This document shows, one piece after another, positions 1-9,470 of a stretch of DNA of 64,000 nucleotides. The position numbers and the translations under genes are program-made. The notes under the pieces are model-generated. The model had not been told where the DNA came from, made no database searches, and worked only from the letters and a program-made list of their open reading frames with translations. This DNA is from Xiphydria camelus (Eukaryota > Arthropoda > Insecta > Hymenoptera > Xiphydriidae): contig OY783196.1 in the NCBI GenBank assembly GCA_963678675.1, positions 14,440,138 through 14,504,137 on the forward strand, read 5' to 3'. The first letter of the stretch is position 1; every line of letters starts with the position of its first letter.

Positions 1-130
1 GGGAACGCAATTGGTGGCAGGACGCCGCGGTAGGCGATAGGTGGCCCGATGCGTCAGTGGGCCATTGGTGGAGTGGGTTTCGGATAGTTCGGTCGGTCGT
101 CGATCCGAAAAACTATTTTATAGAATAGAG
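1..130 (+). repeat. Left copy of a divergent inverted repeat (cut by the window edge)
   Basis: This GC-rich block is the inverted counterpart of 5445-5562. Read in reverse complement, the stretch around 100-130 matches the AAAATAGTTTTTCGG run near 5462, and the segment at 20-90 matches the CCACTGACGCA and CCTATCGCCTAT runs at 5510-5545. The similarity is about three quarters by eye. The repeat may continue left of the window. It could be the terminal inverted repeat of an old element of about 5.5 kb. Confidence 0.65.
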
Positions 131-626
131 AGAAGAGATAATTACTATAAACAAATTTCCGCTATAGGTAACAGTATCTTTTCAGAAGAAATTTGCCGTA
201 TAGCGCTCATGCTCATAGCCCATTAATGGCGCCGTATTGAATCTTGAAATATAAGCCACGCCCCTAGTTTCATTCCTATTTATAATATGCATAATCGCAT
301 TTCGAGGCTATAACTAAACTTAGAAGCATTTACGATAAAGGCAAATACGTTTTGTGTAATCACGAGTTGAACTAACAAAGCGGGAACCTTTTGTTCAATA
401 TAATATAATTTTGTAATAGGAGTAGTCGCGACTCGAAGCTATAACTAAACTTAGGTTTTGTATATTTGCGTTATTATATACGGTGTTCCAGAAATGGTGG
501 ACACGAAGCACATGGCAGTATTCTTCATGAAAAATTTTACTTTGAATGTGCAATTCAAATAGTTTTTGATTAGCATATTTTACACAGGAGAGGGAAGAAA
601 TTATTTCATAATCACAATGCAGTAAG
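131..626. other. AT-rich stretch without recognisable gene
   Basis: No convincing coding potential. A short phrase containing GAGGCTATAACTAAACTTAG near 304 recurs in diverged form near 437, so there is a small direct repeat. Nothing else is supportable. Confidence 0.4.
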
Positions 627-832
627 TATCAATGGAAAACGTCGCCGATGATCAGTCAACCCTCGAGCGAAAGCGTCGCGAACAAAAGTTGGTGACATTC
701 GACTACTCAGTTATTTAACTACAAGGAGAAAAATGTTAACTGAATTGTTGAACGACTGATCAGTCGAATGTTACCAGTTTTTGTACGCGATGCTCTCGCT
801 CGAAGGTTGACTGATCACCAGTAACGCTTTCC
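627..832. repeat. Hairpin MITE-like palindrome (~200 bp)
   Basis: The left arm (about 630-705) is the reverse complement of the right arm (about 760-830). The outer tips read TCAATGGAAAACG and CGCTTTCCATTGA, and both arms contain the TGATCAGTCAACC/GGTTGACTGATCA pair. Weaker complementarity continues outward (a TTTTACACAGGAG-like stretch near 580 against CTCCTGCGTAAAA near 870). This is the architecture of a non-autonomous fold-back element. No target duplication could be fixed. Confidence 0.7.
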
Positions 833-1204
833 ATTGACACTGTGCTGAGATTGTACAACTATTTCTTGCTCCTGCGTAAAACCTGCAGATTACAGGACAA
901 TTTGAATAGTATATTGTAGTAGTATATATAGTATATGTATAGTATATATGTAGTAGAATATATAGTATATATACAGGGTATCCCTAAATATTATGTACAA
1001 ATGGAAGGAGGTAATTCTTTGGCTTATTTCACGACTAAAAGTTCATATAAACACTAGACCATTTGCACGCGCAAACGCGCGCCTAAAACGTATTTCATAA
1101 CGACATTTACATTTATGTCCGGGAGGAACCTAGGGGTCTATATTGAACAGTGTTTTCATGCCATTAAATATTTAGCTCACTTACTAATTAGCTTTGGTCT
1201 TCTA

Positions 1205-1700
1205 TTAAAGTGAACGTCAGCTGACGCACCCGCGGTGGGTGTGGGTGTGGCAGGGGGTGGAACTTGATAAAAAATAATTGTTGCACAGTTATTTTATGCC
1301 AACAGATATTTGTTTTACGAATACTTGACGTTAGGTACTGTCGAAAAGAAATAGTCAGCTGTGTCGTGGAGGGGGGATTTCACGTCCGCTGGTCAGGCAA
1401 ACATGTAAAAAAATTAATAAAATTAATTTAATTTAGACTAAAAGATTTTTTTTTTAGGTGACTCCTGACATATGTACAAGTATGAAAATAATAGTCAGCT
1501 ACATATATAATAGTGGGGGGAAGACCGTCAGCTGGAGCGAAAACATATGATTGCGCCCAATACTCCAAACGACGCGCGGTATTCTTGACGGTCCAGCTGA
1601 CGAACTTTATCTCAAGAGGCATTCAGCTGACTACAATTTTCAAACTTTACGTGATAAAAAAAATAACATTTTCAAATTTCAAGTGGACTTCTGTCAATTT
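1205..1700 (+). repeat. Left inverted arm (~500 bp) with repeated CAGCTG motifs
   Basis: This arm is the reverse complement of 3590-4082 over nearly its whole length at high identity. It carries at least six CAGCTG-centred motifs (such as GTCAGCTGAC) spaced 60-100 bp apart. Repeated motifs inside the ends are typical of transposase-binding subterminal regions in DNA transposons. Confidence 0.85.
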
Positions 1701-2328
1701 ACCCAAACTACAGATAGAGAGTTGCACATAATTCAAGTATACATATTTATCTGCATTGGTCTTTTATTCCTTTATTAATGACAATTAAGGCCCACTTTAC
1801 CCACCCGGCCCATTTTACCCGACACTCAACTAATATAGATATAAAGAAGAAAGTATGTAGAACAAATTAATTTAGTTAATTTAATTACACCAACAAAGTA
1901 GCAATTACTTCCTTAGCTACATTTATTACATTTTATTGTACTAAATACTAAAAAAAATACTTGCTGCAGTAAAAATTTCAAAAATTTGTTTTCGTGGTAA
2001 TAAAAATCATTTCTCCCCGTGTCTTAAAGCAAAGAAATGTACGTAAAAAACGTGAGAAAAACAGACATCTTTTTTTTCTCTACTGCTTGTCTTCTACTCA
2101 TCTTATTTCTTTTTTTCTCTTTCTATTTCTCCTTCTCTTTCGCTTTATCTTAGTGTGAAACTGTGTTTGTTTTTTAGGGACATCAGAGAGGGTTCCAGGA
2201 ACCTTGAGTTTTCTTCGATTGCCTTTACATTCCGTATTACGCACATTGCGAGAGAGCAAGGAAAACAGAAATACTAAATATTCTGTACATATTAACTGCA
2301 GTCATAATAAATAATGTAAAAAACTTAC

Positions 2329-2588
2329 TCTGATGCTGTAGGGATTGACGTAGATTCAACACGTTTTCGATATTTCGATGGTAGTGCAGTAAATGATCGA
2401 TAACACTTTGAGTGGTAAAGTTGGAAATCATTTATCAGAGATGGCACTTTTGCATCACTCATTATTAACTGATTAATTTGCCGAATTTTTAAAACTCTAG
2501 TACATTTCTGCAATGTTCCTGCAGTGAAAGCTATCAATTTTTCAGTTTTCTTCTTACAAAACACACAAAACGGTTTCACTTGATCCAT
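2329..2588 (-). CDS. Cys/His zinc-binding exon of an unknown transposon protein
   Basis: An ATG at 2588 opens an 86-residue exon starting MDQVKPFCVFCKKK that ends at a good splice donor (GA|GTAAGT, minus strand). It has a CVFC pair near the N-terminus, a lone Cys near residue 29, and YHSKCYRSF near residue 58: a C-x2-C ... H-x3-C metal-binding layout. Similar modules occur in insect transposon-derived hypothetical proteins, and a related layout appears at 25313-26007 in this window. No downstream exon was identified. It lies inside the 1205-4082 inverted-arm element, so an element-encoded protein is the simplest reading. The function is not known to me. Confidence 0.5.
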
Positions 2589-2723
2589 GTTTCACGTCTG
2601 CTCGCTAACACTGCAGACCTGAAACTGCCGATGGGGACTATTGGTTTTTATGGGAATGAATAAATGAACAATATTCTGTTGAGTGGGAATTTAATATTTT
2701 TTCGTCACTCAGTGCGTAAAAGG

Positions 2724-2812
2724 CGGTTTCACGGGCATCCTCAACCCCGTCAACCTCGTATTCGACACTTAGTTACAAAAAATAGAATTCCATATAAGGG
2801 CGTTTCGCGTCG
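2724..2812 (+). repeat. Dispersed repeat, inverted copy at 33080-33170
   Basis: About 90 bp containing AACCCCGTCAACCTCGTATT and GGGCGTTTCGCG recurs in reverse complement at 33080-33170 with few differences. Just downstream (2835-2855) is an ACTCGCTTCGCTCGT palindromic run of a kind common near transposon ends. Which element it belongs to is unclear. Confidence 0.65.
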
Positions 2813-3589
2813 TTTTAACTCGTGTGGTTGCCGCACTCGCTTCGCTCGTGCGGAAAACTTCACGCTCGTTAAAAACGGCACTTCACACCTTTATAACGAA
2901 AATCTCTATTTATTCACAGTTCGTCAGCTGCACTGCTGGAAAGGCACACTGAGACTGACAAAGCAGACTTCTGATCCCTCCGATTCCTTCTCAAGGGTTG
3001 CATACGTCACTTGTATATATTTCAAGTAAGATAGAGAGCTGTGCGTCGGTTCTTAGGGAGAGATAAACATATACATACATCCGTATCTCACCCTCTAAAC
3101 TTATGACCACTGTTATAGAGTCTTCGTCTCATCAAAAATAGTTAAAATTAAATTAACTTATTTTGTATATATCAATAGGGACCAAAATCACGAGGGAAAC
3201 AGCTGCCCTTTCGGGGATTTACGCAGATGTGTAGGTATAAATCACGTAGACCTAAGGCTGAAGAGTATACTATATCACTGAGGCATGTAAATGGAAAAGG
3301 CTGAAAGTGCCATACCTTGCAGAAATAAGATTTCGTATAAGATTTTTTATAAAAATAGGTGTCAATGCCATCGCCAATAACCTAGTAATGGATGTAAGTG
3401 TCTCCTGATTCAGTTTTAGTTTATAGAGCGTTCGAAAAGTAACTCTGCGGTTGCAGTTTTAAATAAAATTTGATTTTTCAATGATTTTGGCTTTGGCACT
3501 TTCAACCTTTTCCATTTACACGCGACAACTGTAGTGGTGATCTCTGCTGAATAGTTTTTATTTCCCTGTAGTTTAGCAAAATTGACAGG

Positions 3590-4082
3590 TCCACTTGACA
3601 TTTGAAAATATTATAGTTTTTATCACATAATGTTTGAAATTGTAGTCAGCTGAATGTCTCTTGAGGTAAAGTTCGTCAGCTGGACCGTCAAAAATACCGC
3701 GCGTCGTTTGGAGTATTGGGCGTAATCATATGTTTTCGCTCCAGCTGACGGTGTTCCCCCCACTATATATGTAGCTGACTATTATTTTCATACTTGTACA
3801 TATTATGTCAGGAATCGCCTAAAAAAAATCTTTTGGTCTAAATTAAATTAATTTTATTAATTTTTTTACATGTTTACCTGACCAGCTAACGTGAAATCCC
3901 CCCTCCACGACACAGCTGACTATTTCTTTTCGACAGTACCTAACGTCAAGTATTCGTAAAACAAATATCTCTCTTGGCATAAAATAACTGTGCAAAAATT
4001 ATTTTTTATCAAGTTCCACCCCCTGCCACACCCACACCCACCACTATTGGGGCAGCTGACGGTCACTTTTGGCATTCACTTT
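3590..4082 (-). repeat. Right inverted arm, partner of 1205-1700
   Basis: Reverse complement of the left arm, including the CAGCTG motif array and the CCACCCCCTGCCACACCC block matching GGGTGTGGCAGGGGGTGG on the left. Differences are scattered single bases and small indels. Confidence 0.85.
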
Positions 4083-5444
4083 ATATCCCCTTCAAAAGTT
4101 CTTAAAACTAGCCGGCATGAAATGACTACCTGAAAAAGCCCCTACCTCCCGGACTATAAAGACGATATGCCATTGATAAAACTAAAAAAAATGTTGCGAT
4201 TTGAATACATCTACTGAATCTGATGACGACGTACCACTGGCTTACTCAGAGATTTTCAAGTAGATATTTCAAAAAAACCAATGGAATGCAACGATGTCAT
4301 ATGGCTGAAGACCGTTATTAATTGTAACAATATATCACCGGTAGATAAAGTGGATGTAGTTTACCACAAAATAATTATGAAGTGAGCGAAAATGATTCAG
4401 CTGAAGAATACTATGTCTCAGATGCTGACCCTGCTTTTGGCACGTGTGAAGTAAAACTTTGCAACAGGAAGTATTTGCTGCCTGCATTCGGTCTGAAATC
4501 CTAGTTTGTTTTGCCTTCATGAAAATATAACAAATTGTCGCCAGCATGGAAAAACAAAAAATATTAGCAACGGCTACTGATAAAGATGAAATATTACCAC
4601 CACTACTACCAGAATCGTACCAGACCAATACTAGAACAAACAAAAAGAAAATTTTTAAACTGCAGGAAAATTTAGGTGAGATTATCCCATATCAAGACTT
4701 AATTTAAGCATGTATCTTTTTATATGGTATAAGTATTGTGAATACGTCCTGAAAATATGGTATAGATACAAACTCATGTGTTTTAGGACAGGACTATGTA
4801 CGCAGTTCACCGCTACTACTAGAATCCTTTGAGTTAGATGGGGCAGATAGGGAGGAAAATGTAAAAAGAAGTAGAACCAACAAAAAGAAAATTTTTTAAT
4901 TTCAGCGGAATTTAATTTACTTTTATCAAAACTTAATTTAAACTGATGTATTGGTTGTTGTTTTTTTAATTCCACATAATTAGTAGTTTACCCTTATCTT
5001 AAACCCTTCAGATTTGATTTTTTTATGAAAACATTTTTTTGCGTTTGATTCTTGTTCCTAGTGGTCAATAAAACACATTTATGAAAAAATTTAGGTAATT
5101 ATGCTACTACATATATATTTATTTCAGAATGTACATATATATGTGTACATCTAATTTTACATCGATTTGATAAAAGCAGAAACATTGTATTTAGATTATA
5201 AACATTTTAGCACATTTATAAAGGTGTAAATAGTAACAAATACTCGCTCGATTGCCGATTAACTGTTTTTTTTTCTAGAGAAATAGACAACGACTTATAA
5301 GAGTGTTACATCTAACCTACACGATCTGCGTCTGATGAAACTTAAGAGGGGCTAGTTCAACCGTTTGCCACCAGATGGTACCGAAAATGCTTAAGTGGGT
5401 AGAGAACATATACACTCACATGTACATAAGGTCTGTGTAGATTA
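4083..5444. other. Decayed DNA with possible exon remnants
   Basis: No intact gene. The segment 4555-4678 can be read on the plus strand as an acidic then basic stretch (ATDKDEILPPLLPES) ending at a possible splice donor. At 4784 a TTTTAG|GACAGGACTATGTA junction resembles TTTTTTAG|GACAGGAGTATGTA at 8192, the acceptor of the decayed gene at 8199. These may be remnants of the same gene family, but stops interrupt them. From 4980 to 5444 I see nothing beyond AT-rich sequence. Confidence 0.35.
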
Positions 5445-5562
5445 TTTTCTCTCTATTGTATAAAATAGTTTTTCGGTCGACAACCCACCCGAAACCCCCC
5501 ACCAATCGACCACTGACGCAACTGTCAACCTATCGCCTATCAGGGCGTACCCCCGCCACGCG
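5445..5562 (-). repeat. Right copy of the divergent inverted repeat
   Basis: Reverse-complement partner of 1-130 (shared AAAATAGTTTTTCGG, CCACTGACGCA and CCTATCGCCTAT runs). It may extend past 5562 into sequence whose left partner lies outside the window. Confidence 0.65.
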
Positions 5563-6182
5563 TCGGCCGCCAATGGGATGCAGTATGCTATTGATCGTCG
5601 ATCGGTGCGGTGCAAGCCAGTCGAGCAGAGGCCCGTCTACTCGTTGGCCGCCGTTGCAAGCCAGTCGAACAGTTTTTTACATGGAAAAAACTCTACGATA
5701 ATCTATGTCCTTCTCCTCCTCCAGCCCCACCTCCTCCTCCTACTCCACCAACTCCTACAGAAGTTTATTTCTTTTGACCGGTTTTTGCCATAATATACCT
5801 AATAATACACACGAAAGAATGGTCAGTGTTCATTTACGTAGGAAATAGGCATTCGGAATTAAGTAAAAGGACTATGTTCTCACTACAAAAAATATTCTTT
5901 ATCAGAATGCGCTTGGAAGAAACTCTTTTACACTCCAGGGAACTAACTAAAAGAGCATATGGGAATCATGACATGGACCATCGATGACTGGTTTCTGTCT
6001 TTCGTCCTCAGTAGAAATCCGACACTACGTCGCCTCATGAGCGGTGGAATGGGGCACGGTCGGGAGCGTTGAGTGAGGCAGGATGGAGAGCGCTAGTGTG
6101 TATTTCGAATTGGCAGCGTTTTGTCGAATTCGAGCTAGGCGAGATAAGTCCGTTGACCGACCGCCGCGGCGGCGCGCCGTCC
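5563..6182. other. Intergenic stretch, no gene seen
   Basis: It contains a short direct repeat of GCAAGCCAGTCGA at about 5610 and 5655, then AT-rich DNA, then a GC-rich patch (6030-6182) abutting the TA-flanked element. No coding signal. Confidence 0.35.
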
Positions 6183-6184
6183 TA

Positions 6185-7925
6185 GCCCAGTCGGGTTAGC
6201 ATATGACCTTGCAAAAATTACCGACAGAAATTTTATTGCTCTAACCTTTAGGGGGGGGCCACTGGTAGTCTAAATTCAAAATCGCGACCAAATTCCACCG
6301 GAGCGTCAGCCGCCATATTGAATTTGATGAGGAATCGTTTTTGCTCAATATCTCGGCCTTTTTCAACTTTTCAACAAAAATAGTAAGGACTTAAGTTGTT
6401 GCAAATTTGATTCTCTACAACTTTAGTCCTTACAATTTTTATCGTGTGATTAATATCTTTTGAATTAAGAGGGGAAAGTGGTAGTCTAATTATCGAACTA
6501 CCTCGTTTATTATTAACTTTAGGACATAAATGTATAAGAATAAAGAGTTGTATAGAATTAGATTTCCTACAATTTTGATCTCTATGATTTTTTCTCTAGA
6601 ACTAATATATAAGGTCCTATGATTGCGATAAAGGCACACGGCAACGTAAAAATTGTATCTTGCGTACTCCTTCCGCACCACCACAGGGTAGAGTTCTAGG
6701 CGCGTTTTTTTTTCGTGGTATTCCCAGTAGGCCTAATCCACGTTTTATCGCTTGCAAGTTTGTTGCGGTTTCTGCCGTCTTCTTCCTTATAAGAGTTTGA
6801 AGCTGGAATTTCGATTTTTTCTTGCAAGCGTTAAGAATCCAGGCGATGTTTCTTTGTCTTTTTTTTTGTAAGCTTCAGACGGCCTGGCCTTTTTTTCAAG
6901 GTGTTGTTGGAATTACTTGACTCTTTTTTTTTTTCGACGATGGTCCTGCCAAATCAACATCGTCGGTTTTCTCTTCGCAGATCTGACATTCACTGCTGAT
7001 GTTCGATGTTGATCGGGCAGGATTTTCGATAGCACAATCATCTTCGTCGTCATCAAGTAGCTCGTGAAGTTCGACAACATTGTCGCATGTCTCACCACTG
7101 CAGCTTTGGCATAGAACAGAACATTTTAGATCTGCCTTACGACACCCGCACATTTTGCCGCAATTTGTCTTGCATTTGCAAGAAATCGTTCTGAGCAACG
7201 TTTCGGGTGCGGGTTCTGCAGTGGTGGTTATGGGTTCTAACCCGCGGGAAGTTTTTTTCCAACTCCATTCTGTGGCATTCATATCGTACTGCAGCCATAT
7301 TTGCACCTGTAAATACGTCCGGTAAACATGCTGTTGCGTCGCTGTTGAGGTGGGTGGAAGACTCTAGCTAGGTTAAATTTATTTTTATTAACCAATTTGA
7401 CGAAGACTTGAATCGCAGAATGTCGAGCGATTTGACGTCTTGGCCGCCTCCAAATAAGGCGATTAAAAAGCATTCTCCAGCTGTTGCTAACACATGTTTG
7501 TTGACGCTGTGTTCTTGGAATAAATTCAGACCTGCTCTGAAATCTTGATTTTTCTGGAGAGTATTGAAGAATTTAATAATAAACGAGATAGTTCGATAAT
7601 TAGACTTTACCACTTTTTTCCCGTTTAATTCAAAACATATTAATCGCACGATAAAAATTGTAAGGACTAAAGTTGTAGAGAATCAAATTTGCAAAAACTT
7701 AAGTTCTTACTATTTTTATTGAAAAGTTGAAAAAGGCCGAGATATTGAGCAAAAACGATTCCTCGTCAAATTCAATATGGCGGCTAACGCTCCGGTGGAA
7801 TTTGGTCGCGATTTTGAATTTAGACTACCAGTGCCCCCCCCCCCCCCCCTAAAGGTTAGAGCAATAAAATTTCTGTCGGTAATTTTTGCAAGGTAAAGCC
7901 TTTTTTTTGACTAACCCGACTGGGC
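6185..7925. mobile_element. TA-flanked DNA transposon with ~330 bp inverted arms
   Basis: Termini are GCCCAGTCGGGTTAG (6185) and CTAACCCGACTGGGC (7925), each flanked by TA (6183-6184 and 7926-7927), consistent with a 2 bp TA target duplication. The arms (6185-6510 and about 7595-7925) match as reverse complements nearly throughout. Inside is a minus-strand ORF with a CXC cysteine domain (6896-7306) but no recognisable DDE transposase, so this copy looks internally deleted. The CXC-type module suggests the C-terminal tail of an insect transposon protein. Confidence 0.8.
6896..7306 (-). CDS. CXC (tesmin/TSO1-like) cysteine-rich transposon protein, partial
   Basis: A 136-residue ORF. Around residues 43-76 it has closely spaced cysteines (CKCKTNCGKMCGCRKADLKC ... 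CQSCSGETC), the pattern of a CXC zinc/DNA-binding module, followed by an acidic stretch and a basic tail with KKKK. The N-terminal WLQYDMNATEWSW segment looks like the end of a larger domain, so the ORF is probably the 3' part of a longer gene whose upstream part is deleted. The flanking inverted arms place it inside the TA-flanked element. CXC domains bind DNA in known families; whether this is a transposase tail is inference. Confidence 0.5.
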   Translation of the reverse strand: MQIWLQYDMNATEWSWKKTSRGLEPITTTAEPAPETLLRTISCKCKTNCGKMCGCRKADLKCSVLCQSCSGETCDNVVELHELLDDDEDDCAIENPARSTSNISSECQICEEKTDDVDLAGPSSKKKKSQVIPTTP

Positions 7926-7927
7926 TA

Positions 7928-8198
7928 TCCCCAACAAACTTGGTGGAGCGCCACGATAGCGGCGCGGAGGCGACAGCCCCCCGGGGGTTGGCGAGCGAAG
8001 CGAGCAGGGGGCGGATGCCCCCTAGTAATAAAACAAATAAATTTCTGTGTAACTAAAACCATGTACATGTAGATGTACGCCAGGTTTGAAGGGGTTAATT
8101 GATTAATTTACACAAATGGCAAAATACTTTTAAAAATATACAAATTATTTTTCAGATTTTTAAATGAAATAATGCTTTAGTTAGTTTATTTTTTAGGA
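7928..8198. other. Short intergenic stretch with CGAGCGAAGCGAG palindrome
   Basis: GC-rich at 7930-8030 with GGCGAGCGAAGCGAGC, a palindromic run common near repeat ends, then AT-rich sequence leading to a probable splice acceptor (TTTTTTAG) before 8199. Confidence 0.4.
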
Positions 8199-8743
8199 CA
8201 GGAGTATGTAAGCTCATATTCCAAAAAGGTCGTTCCGGCTAGATGCATAAAAGCACGTTGTACGTCAACAATATGTCAGAAAAATCTTATGTGCTTCCAA
8301 ATCACAGATGAAGATAGGAAAGGAACCTTCGAAACATTTAATGGTATCGGCGATTTACATCTCCAACGGGAATTTTTGGCAAGGCACATAAAAGTAGAAA
8401 AAACACGAAGAAAAACGACAGACAAAGAACATTCTCGCAGGGGACATACTTTAAATTATACGCTTACAGTAGGAAATAAGTCTTAAAGGGTGTGTAAAAA
8501 AATTTTTTGAATACCCTAGGTGTTTCGGAAAGGATGTGTCGCACTGCTATATCCAAGATAAACGAGGTAGGTGTTTTAGAAAAAGAACTAAGGGGAGGAA
8601 GACGTAGAAGTGAAGTCATTAAAGAACAAGAAAACAATATGAATTCTGAAATAGAACGTCACATTAATAGGTGTTCTTGCGTGTTGAATCGCACTATTGT
8701 CGAGCTAAAACCACAAGAATGTATCTCCACCCAGATCTTTCAT
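8199..8743 (+). pseudogene. N-terminal part of a decayed transposase-like gene (DUF7869-like)
   Basis: After a TTTTTTAG acceptor the frame reads GQEYVSSYSKKVVPAR, a zinc-type stretch (RCTSTICQKN), FNGIGDLHLQREFLARHI, then KKFF...NTLGVSERMCRTAI and EIERHINR. This order matches a widespread arthropod family of uncharacterised DDE-like proteins with a later SDNC-GQNKN-type motif. A TAA near 8484 and a homopolymer frameshift at about 8500 show decay. The frame is broken at 8743-8746 (TTAA) by the 15 kb element and resumes at 23714. Family naming is from memory of motifs and would need a profile search. Confidence 0.6.
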
Positions 8744-8746
8744 TAA
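8743..8746. other. TTAA target-site duplication, left copy
   Basis: TTAA immediately precedes GGGGTAACACC. The same TTAA follows the right terminus at 23714-23717. Removing the element and one TTAA leaves the host reading frame open across the join (HPDLSLRKMFDMF). Confidence 0.92.
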
Positions 8747-8769
8747 GGGGTAACACCACTCTAGCGGCC

Positions 8770-9330
8770 GGAGAAACCCTTGGCAAAGTTTTCCATTGAG
8801 TATGCAATGGTAATGAATGGGACCTAATGGTAATCAATGGGATCGCAATGGAAACTCAAAGGGAAAAATGCACTGGCACTTTCTACCATTCAATATAAAT
8901 GGGACTCCACTGGCAAATCAGTGGGAAATATTGAAAGGTATGTATTCCCATTCATTACCAATGGAAGACCAATGGTAAGTCACTGGGAACATTCAAGTGG
9001 TATTTTATTCCAATGGTTACTAATGGGAGTCCAATGCTAAATAACTGGGAATATCGAAGTGGTATTTTGTTCCAATGATTACTAATGGGAAATAACTGGG
9101 AACATTCAAAAGGTCCCATTCGTTATTACTAGCATTTCTCCCATTAGCTATTAAAAGGGAAATCTACTGGTAAATCACTGGGACATAGCAGTGGTAAGTT
9201 TCTGTACTAGTTATCAATATTTGCCCACAATGGCAATTCATCGAGAGAATTCAAGTGAACCTTTATTCCTATTTGTTATTAATGGAAATCTAATGGAGTA
9301 ACTCGAATAGCTTAAATGGTATTTTTTACC
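8770..9330. repeat. Left subterminal repeat zone (ATGGGA/CCATT words)
   Basis: Dozens of near-identical short words (AATGGGA, CCATTGGT, ACTGGGAA, AATGGTAA) recur every 15-40 bp in both orientations. The same vocabulary fills 22690-23035 at the other end. Dense short subterminal repeats are the known binding sites of accessory proteins in CACTA elements; the parallel here is inference. Confidence 0.75.
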
Positions 9331-9470
9331 AGGTGGAATAAATTGGAATTGAATAAAGGAATAAGCACGTAGAGACACTAATAGAATATGTAACTATTTA
9401 TTACACATAGTATATTAGCAAAATATATGGTTAATAATTATAAATATGTACATATATAAAGCACCTTTAT

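Larger units (their letters stand above)
1205..4082. mobile_element. DNA transposon with ~500 bp inverted arms
   Basis: Long inverted arms (1205-1700 and 3590-4082) enclose about 1.9 kb of unique DNA. The tips are close to AAAGTGAACGTCAGCTG on the left and, reverse-complemented, AAAAGTGACCGTCAGCTG on the right. The interior encodes a short cysteine/histidine-rich exon on the minus strand (2329-2588) and no complete transposase, so it is non-autonomous or gutted. I could not define target duplications, so the superfamily is open. Confidence 0.7.

Noticed and set aside
4335..4643. 102-residue minus-strand ORF with hydrophobic stretch
   Set aside because: No conserved motif, poor composition, and a better (though decayed) plus-strand reading overlaps it.
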